Below are positions 61,011 to 64,000 of a stretch of DNA of 64,000 bases, one piece after another; position 1 is the first letter of the stretch, and the number at the start of each line of letters is the position of its first letter. The stretch spans positions 1-64,000 of the forward strand of contig NTMA01000098.1 in assembly GCA_002917075.1 (NCBI GenBank), written 5' to 3'. Under the pieces are notes generated by a model that worked only from the letters and a program-made list of their open reading frames with translations, searched no databases and was not told the DNA's origin. The DNA comes from Hawksworthiomyces lignivorus. Lineage: Eukaryota; Ascomycota; Sordariomycetes; Ophiostomatales; Ophiostomataceae. A program made the translations under genes and the position numbers.

Positions 61011-64000
61011 CTTGAAGAAAAGAAAATTGCAAATTAAAAAATACGGCCGGCCGATATAAATAATTAATAATGGGTATCAAAAAGAAGCGGAAACGATAAG
61101 TGGAAACGACTGTCGAGCCTGTCGAACAGGGGAGGAAATTGGCTAGTGATAAGAAAGTTGAGATCCAAATTTCTAGAAAGAAGAAAAGAAAAGAGAAGAA
61201 AGAAAACCAAGCCAGTTGCACAGCATGGTCTTGATGCTGATATATAATACACCAAAATTTTTTTGGAGGCGAGGCACGATCCCGGTGGGTGAATGCTTCA
61301 GACGAAAAGGAATCCCATTGCGAAATAGAAAGAAACTCCATGGCATGAATCAGGGGAAATTGACAAAAGGCACTCGGAGATGGCGTTTTCGTGTTGGCCC
61401 CTTGCCACTTACCGCATTTTCTTACCGCATCGTGATGAGAGTTGAGTAAATCGGCCACATGTTTTGAGCATCGTGTAAGGTACGGGGGCTTGGCAGGCTA
61501 ATGCGTGAATGCTTTCAACCACATGGAAATAAGCACGAGAAAAATTTCTTCTTTTAGACTGGAAGAGCAACGAGGAGGCTTCTTTTCTCTTCTCTCTTCT
61601 TGAGTTATTTGGGCTAGAAAATTCTGGGTCGGTTCTAACTAAGATTGTGGGAGAGGATGCCGTGCCGATCAGGAGGCTGCAAATAGCCTCGCCTCTGGCC
61701 TTGGCGTTACACTGTAAAACGTATCGTGAATACAGAGAGCAGCCCAAAGAAGAGAAACTATAAGAGGTAGAATATTCAATATATTGCAATTGGGTAGGAA
61801 CCTCAAAATCTCAAGTAAAATGAAGGATAAGGATAAACAAACAGACACACGGCGCTCAAACCGACCAGCCAACACAAAAGAGTCTGAAGTCTCTCTCTGG
61901 ACAAGGGTCATGACCTTGTTACAGATCTTACCCCGGAATAGATGGTATAAAAACCTTGCAGGCAGTGACATCATCACCAGGGTTCTTTGTGTGCTTCTAT
62001 TTATTCTTCATTGCTGATTTTGGCAGTCTGTGCACGAAGTCTAACCACATACCGACGTTCAACTCCACAAGCAATCACTAAGAAACTAGTTTTAAGCATG
62101 GTATCTCCAGCAGTCACGATTATTCAACGTATAAGTGTTTTAACACAGAAGTGCCAACGATGTTATATAGAGTTACGATGATGGGAGAAAAAGAATTCTC
62201 TGGGAAAGATGTAGTATTGGCAGCCTTTGGAGCTTTTTGCGAGCCTTCGAAATTTCCTGAAGGCTTCTTCTCGGAGCTCCCTTGTCATGCTGCGTGAGAA
62301 GCTCCTTGATATCACTTGGTGATATGAACTCTACAGTCCTAATTTAGAGTTCCTATTAATAATCTTCCCCTGCAATTCTCTCGCTCACTAGAAAAGTGAC
62401 TGACTTTGAGCTAACGTCACCCTCTCAGAAAGATGAAGGTGGCCGGACCTCGTATATTAAAGAGGCTCTGTACCACCAATAGGGAGGGACATGAAGAGAT
62501 AATTAAGGAGAGAAACATAGACAAGAGGCCCAGTCTGTCTACAAGAGTACCCGACGTCGGGGACGCTCTTCTATCGGGCCCTTTTTTTCTCATATTATAC
62601 TATCTTGCGAAAGTGCGCTTGTAAATAGATCGCCCGTTGCTTCCGGCTTTTGGGGGCTACCGGAAAAGCATTAACCGAAGGCTCTATGTTGTGGGTTTCG
62701 CCGCTGGTACATCATAGTGCAGCAAGTGAAACTAGGAAAACAAGTCGACAACAAGAATAAACTACTTGAAAGACGGACTTAAGACGCAAATGGGCGAGTA
62801 TCAGTAAGAAGACCCGGCTCGTGAAGGCATTGGTCATATGGTATCCAAGACGCAAAGCAAGAAAGGAAAGCCAGTAGAGGAAATGCTATAGCTAGAGAAC
62901 TATTTCCCCGTGTTGGTCTTGCAGATGAATGATGTACAGTATATTCTGCGTTTTCTTTTGGTTAATATGCCGGGCAAGCCGATTCACATCCCGACGCTCC
63001 GACCAGCCGTCAAAGAAGCAAACGTTCTTTTGGCCACGAGGACATGTTATGTAGCAGTCCCCTGAACAACGATGAGGCCGATCGCTAGCTTGATTTGAGT
63101 GGAGAAGCAGCATGACACAGGGAGCAGCCAGTGGCAGTAACACTAGTTGAACTCCAACTAGAGGGGGCTGAGGAGGTTAAAGAAATTGCGGGGAGAAAGA
63201 ATGAATGGCACATATTCATCTCCATAGGCTTACAATTTAAGCACTTGTACTCCGTACAGCACAGTCTAGCTAGTCATGGCGGGGTACAGAGTAACCGACC
63301 CCTGCAACTCATCTACTCTTGTAAGTCATTAGCGAGGGGAGGGGCAAAGGGACAAACAGCGCCTGCCAACACCGATCTCCCCTGTAGCTTTCAGTACGAG
63401 TAAAAAGTAGGACACAAACTTCGCAGATGGGATGCTGGAGAGGCAGGCTGGCCCTTTTCCATTTTCGAATTGGAACTGTCACTCGCATCCCTTTCAAAAC
63501 GCTAGCTCTTCAGTTTTCAGGCGATACTTGGCTTATCCATTACTTGCACTCTTTCTGCAGAAGTGCCACGGCTGTGCATTAGACTGACTGTGTCCCCGCA
63601 TTATCTCTTTTTAGCCCGGATATCTTTGGCCGGGCCAGCCTCGAGACTACCCGGGAGCCCGGAGTGTCGGATCTCTAAGTTCCAACGAGAGTGAATGGGG
63701 AGCTAGAGACAGTAGTCTAGATGGTGTATATGGGGTTGACAATGCTTAGTGCAAATGTGAACGTGGAGGGTCGAAAAGAGGATAGAGAAGACCCGGAAAT
63801 AGGTACTAGCGATGCTTTCGAAGGGGACATGATCTAATGAGCACAGAGTATATAACATGGCGAAGCTGTCCTGGTTCAGTCCTCGTATGTATTCTGATCT
63901 CGTCTTCGTTTCTCTTCTGTTCTTCGTCTCCTGTTTTTTTAGCTGCATACCCCGACGCTGTTCTTCTACCACATTATTTTATTTGCAGCAATACAACCAC
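61011..64000. other. 3-kb right end, no gene recognised
   Basis: Promoter and leader of the small secreted protein gene to about 61300, then AT-rich sequence with dense stops and only short open frames. TACTCCGTA occurs at about 63249. No tRNA, transposon coding sequence or edge exon could be supported. Confidence 0.45.
61239..61248 (-). promoter_or_regulatory. Candidate TATA box of the small secreted protein gene
   Basis: On the minus strand the sequence reads ATTATATATC, about 230 bp upstream of the start codon at 61010, in an otherwise CT/AG-rich leader. A strong TATA fits a highly expressed secreted-protein gene. Not tested. Confidence 0.4.

Overview
The window is nuclear DNA of a filamentous ascomycete (Pezizomycotina, most likely a Sordariomycete). 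The evidence is compact genes with short introns (64-209 nt, mostly 65-100) carrying CTAAC/CTGAC branch sites, GC-rich exons in AT-richer spacers, and typical filamentous-fungal proteins: a pisatin-demethylase-like P450, NPC1, DNM1, RAP1 with BRCT, Myb and C-terminal parts, and a SET protein with a signal peptide. The species cannot be fixed from sequence alone. I assembled gene models by hand from splice signals and protein families. Junctions are therefore predictions, usually supported by reading-frame continuity.

Layout. 1-8.7 kb: the last exon of an unidentified gene at the left edge, a cytosolic GH2 beta-galactosidase (+) and a convergent cytochrome P450 (-). 8.7-17 kb: a mitochondrial succinyl-CoA ligase-like alpha-beta fusion (-), COX19 (-, four small exons) and DNM1 (+). 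17-28 kb: a 1549-residue F-box/zinc protein (-) divergent from NPC1 (+). 28-37 kb: a 4.2-kb gene-poor stretch, a pisatin-demethylase-like P450 (+), a convergent nitrilase-family hydrolase (-) and AHA1 (-). 37-50 kb: a 5.4-kb gene-poor stretch, a 1321-residue Pro/Ser-rich protein (+), FMC1 (-) and the mitochondrial EngB/MRX8 GTPase (+). 50-58 kb: SWF1 palmitoyltransferase (-), RAP1 (+) and a SET-domain protein with a signal peptide (-). 58-64 kb: a J-domain protein (-), a small secreted protein (-) and 3 kb with no recognisable gene.

There is no biosynthetic cluster, intact transposon, CRISPR array, rRNA or convincing tRNA. Several genes serve the mitochondrion (COX19, FMC1, EngB/MRX8, DNM1, the succinyl-CoA ligase-like fusion), and FMC1 and EngB/MRX8 share a 352-bp divergent promoter. 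The most unusual items are the succinyl-CoA ligase fusion, whose ATP-grasp half has lost both predicted Mg ligands; the SET protein routed to the secretory pathway, with a 26-nt micro-exon; a GC-AG intron in the small secreted protein; and an inverted CCAAT pair in the middle of a gene-free region.
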